Origin: an uncultured Alphaproteobacteria bacterium
Lineage (GTDB): Bacteria; Pseudomonadota; Alphaproteobacteria; Caulobacterales; Hyphomonadaceae
Reading direction: 5' to 3'
Assembly: GCA_903831485.1 (NCBI GenBank)
Contig: CAIKXW010000210.1
Span: 1 to 5,200 of the forward strand
DNA: 5,200 nucleotides
The position numbers were made by a program, and so were the translations under genes. The notes beneath the pieces were generated by a model, which was not told the origin of the DNA, made no database searches, and saw only the letters and a list, made by a program, of their open reading frames with translations. The stretch's first letter is position 1, and every line of letters begins with the position of its first letter. Positions 5,186-5,200 of this stretch are shown here, one piece after another.

Positions 5186-5200
5186 ATGTCTGACATCCGG
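5186..5200 (+). CDS. Possible start of a further gene (first five codons)
   Basis: ATG at 5186 opens a frame reading MSDIR to the right edge. A weak AGG lies 8 nt upstream (5175-5177). Five codons are too few to identify a family, and this could be a chance ATG. Confidence 0.3.

Overview
The window looks like chromosomal DNA of a high-GC alphaproteobacterium. The best clues are an MmcB-type repair nuclease, an ECF sigma factor paired with a ChrR-type cupin anti-sigma protein, an alphaproteobacterial RsmB, and one perfect match to the alphaproteobacterial LexA box (GTTC-N7-GTTC). A Caulobacterales/Hyphomonadaceae-like host is plausible, but this is inference. I see no tRNA, rRNA, CRISPR array, insertion sequence or phage gene.

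Layout. Positions 1-327 (minus strand) hold the N-terminal third of a major facilitator transporter of the anion:cation symporter type, running off the left edge. It is divergent from a plus-strand pair across a 138-bp shared upstream region. That pair is mmcB (466-963) and, 12 bp later, a 173-residue protein of unknown family (976-1497). The second protein carries a textbook beta-clamp-binding pentapeptide, QLDLF, in a disordered-looking C-terminal tail. After an 85-bp gap come an ECF sigma factor (1583-2176) and its ChrR-like anti-sigma factor (2227-2892), then rsmB (2956-4311), the 16S rRNA m5C967 methyltransferase. After a 197-bp intergenic region with the LexA-like box and a 5'-leader hairpin lies a glycine-zipper outer-membrane lipoprotein (4509-5069). 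The last 15 bases probably begin another gene.

How they work together. The sigma/anti-sigma pair should form a stress switch of the type that senses singlet oxygen in Rhodobacter. Here, however, the N-terminal anti-sigma domain has lost every zinc ligand, while the C-terminal cupin keeps its metal ligands. A TGATCC-N18-TATCAT element between the two genes resembles the promoter that such sigma factors recognise, so the anti-sigma gene (and perhaps rsmB) may have its own sigma-dependent feedback promoter. The mmcB pair may be a DNA-repair module in which the partner is tethered to the sliding clamp. The most promising leads are the clamp-motif protein beside mmcB, the zinc-less ChrR with its internal promoter, and the SOS-like box upstream of a lipoprotein gene.
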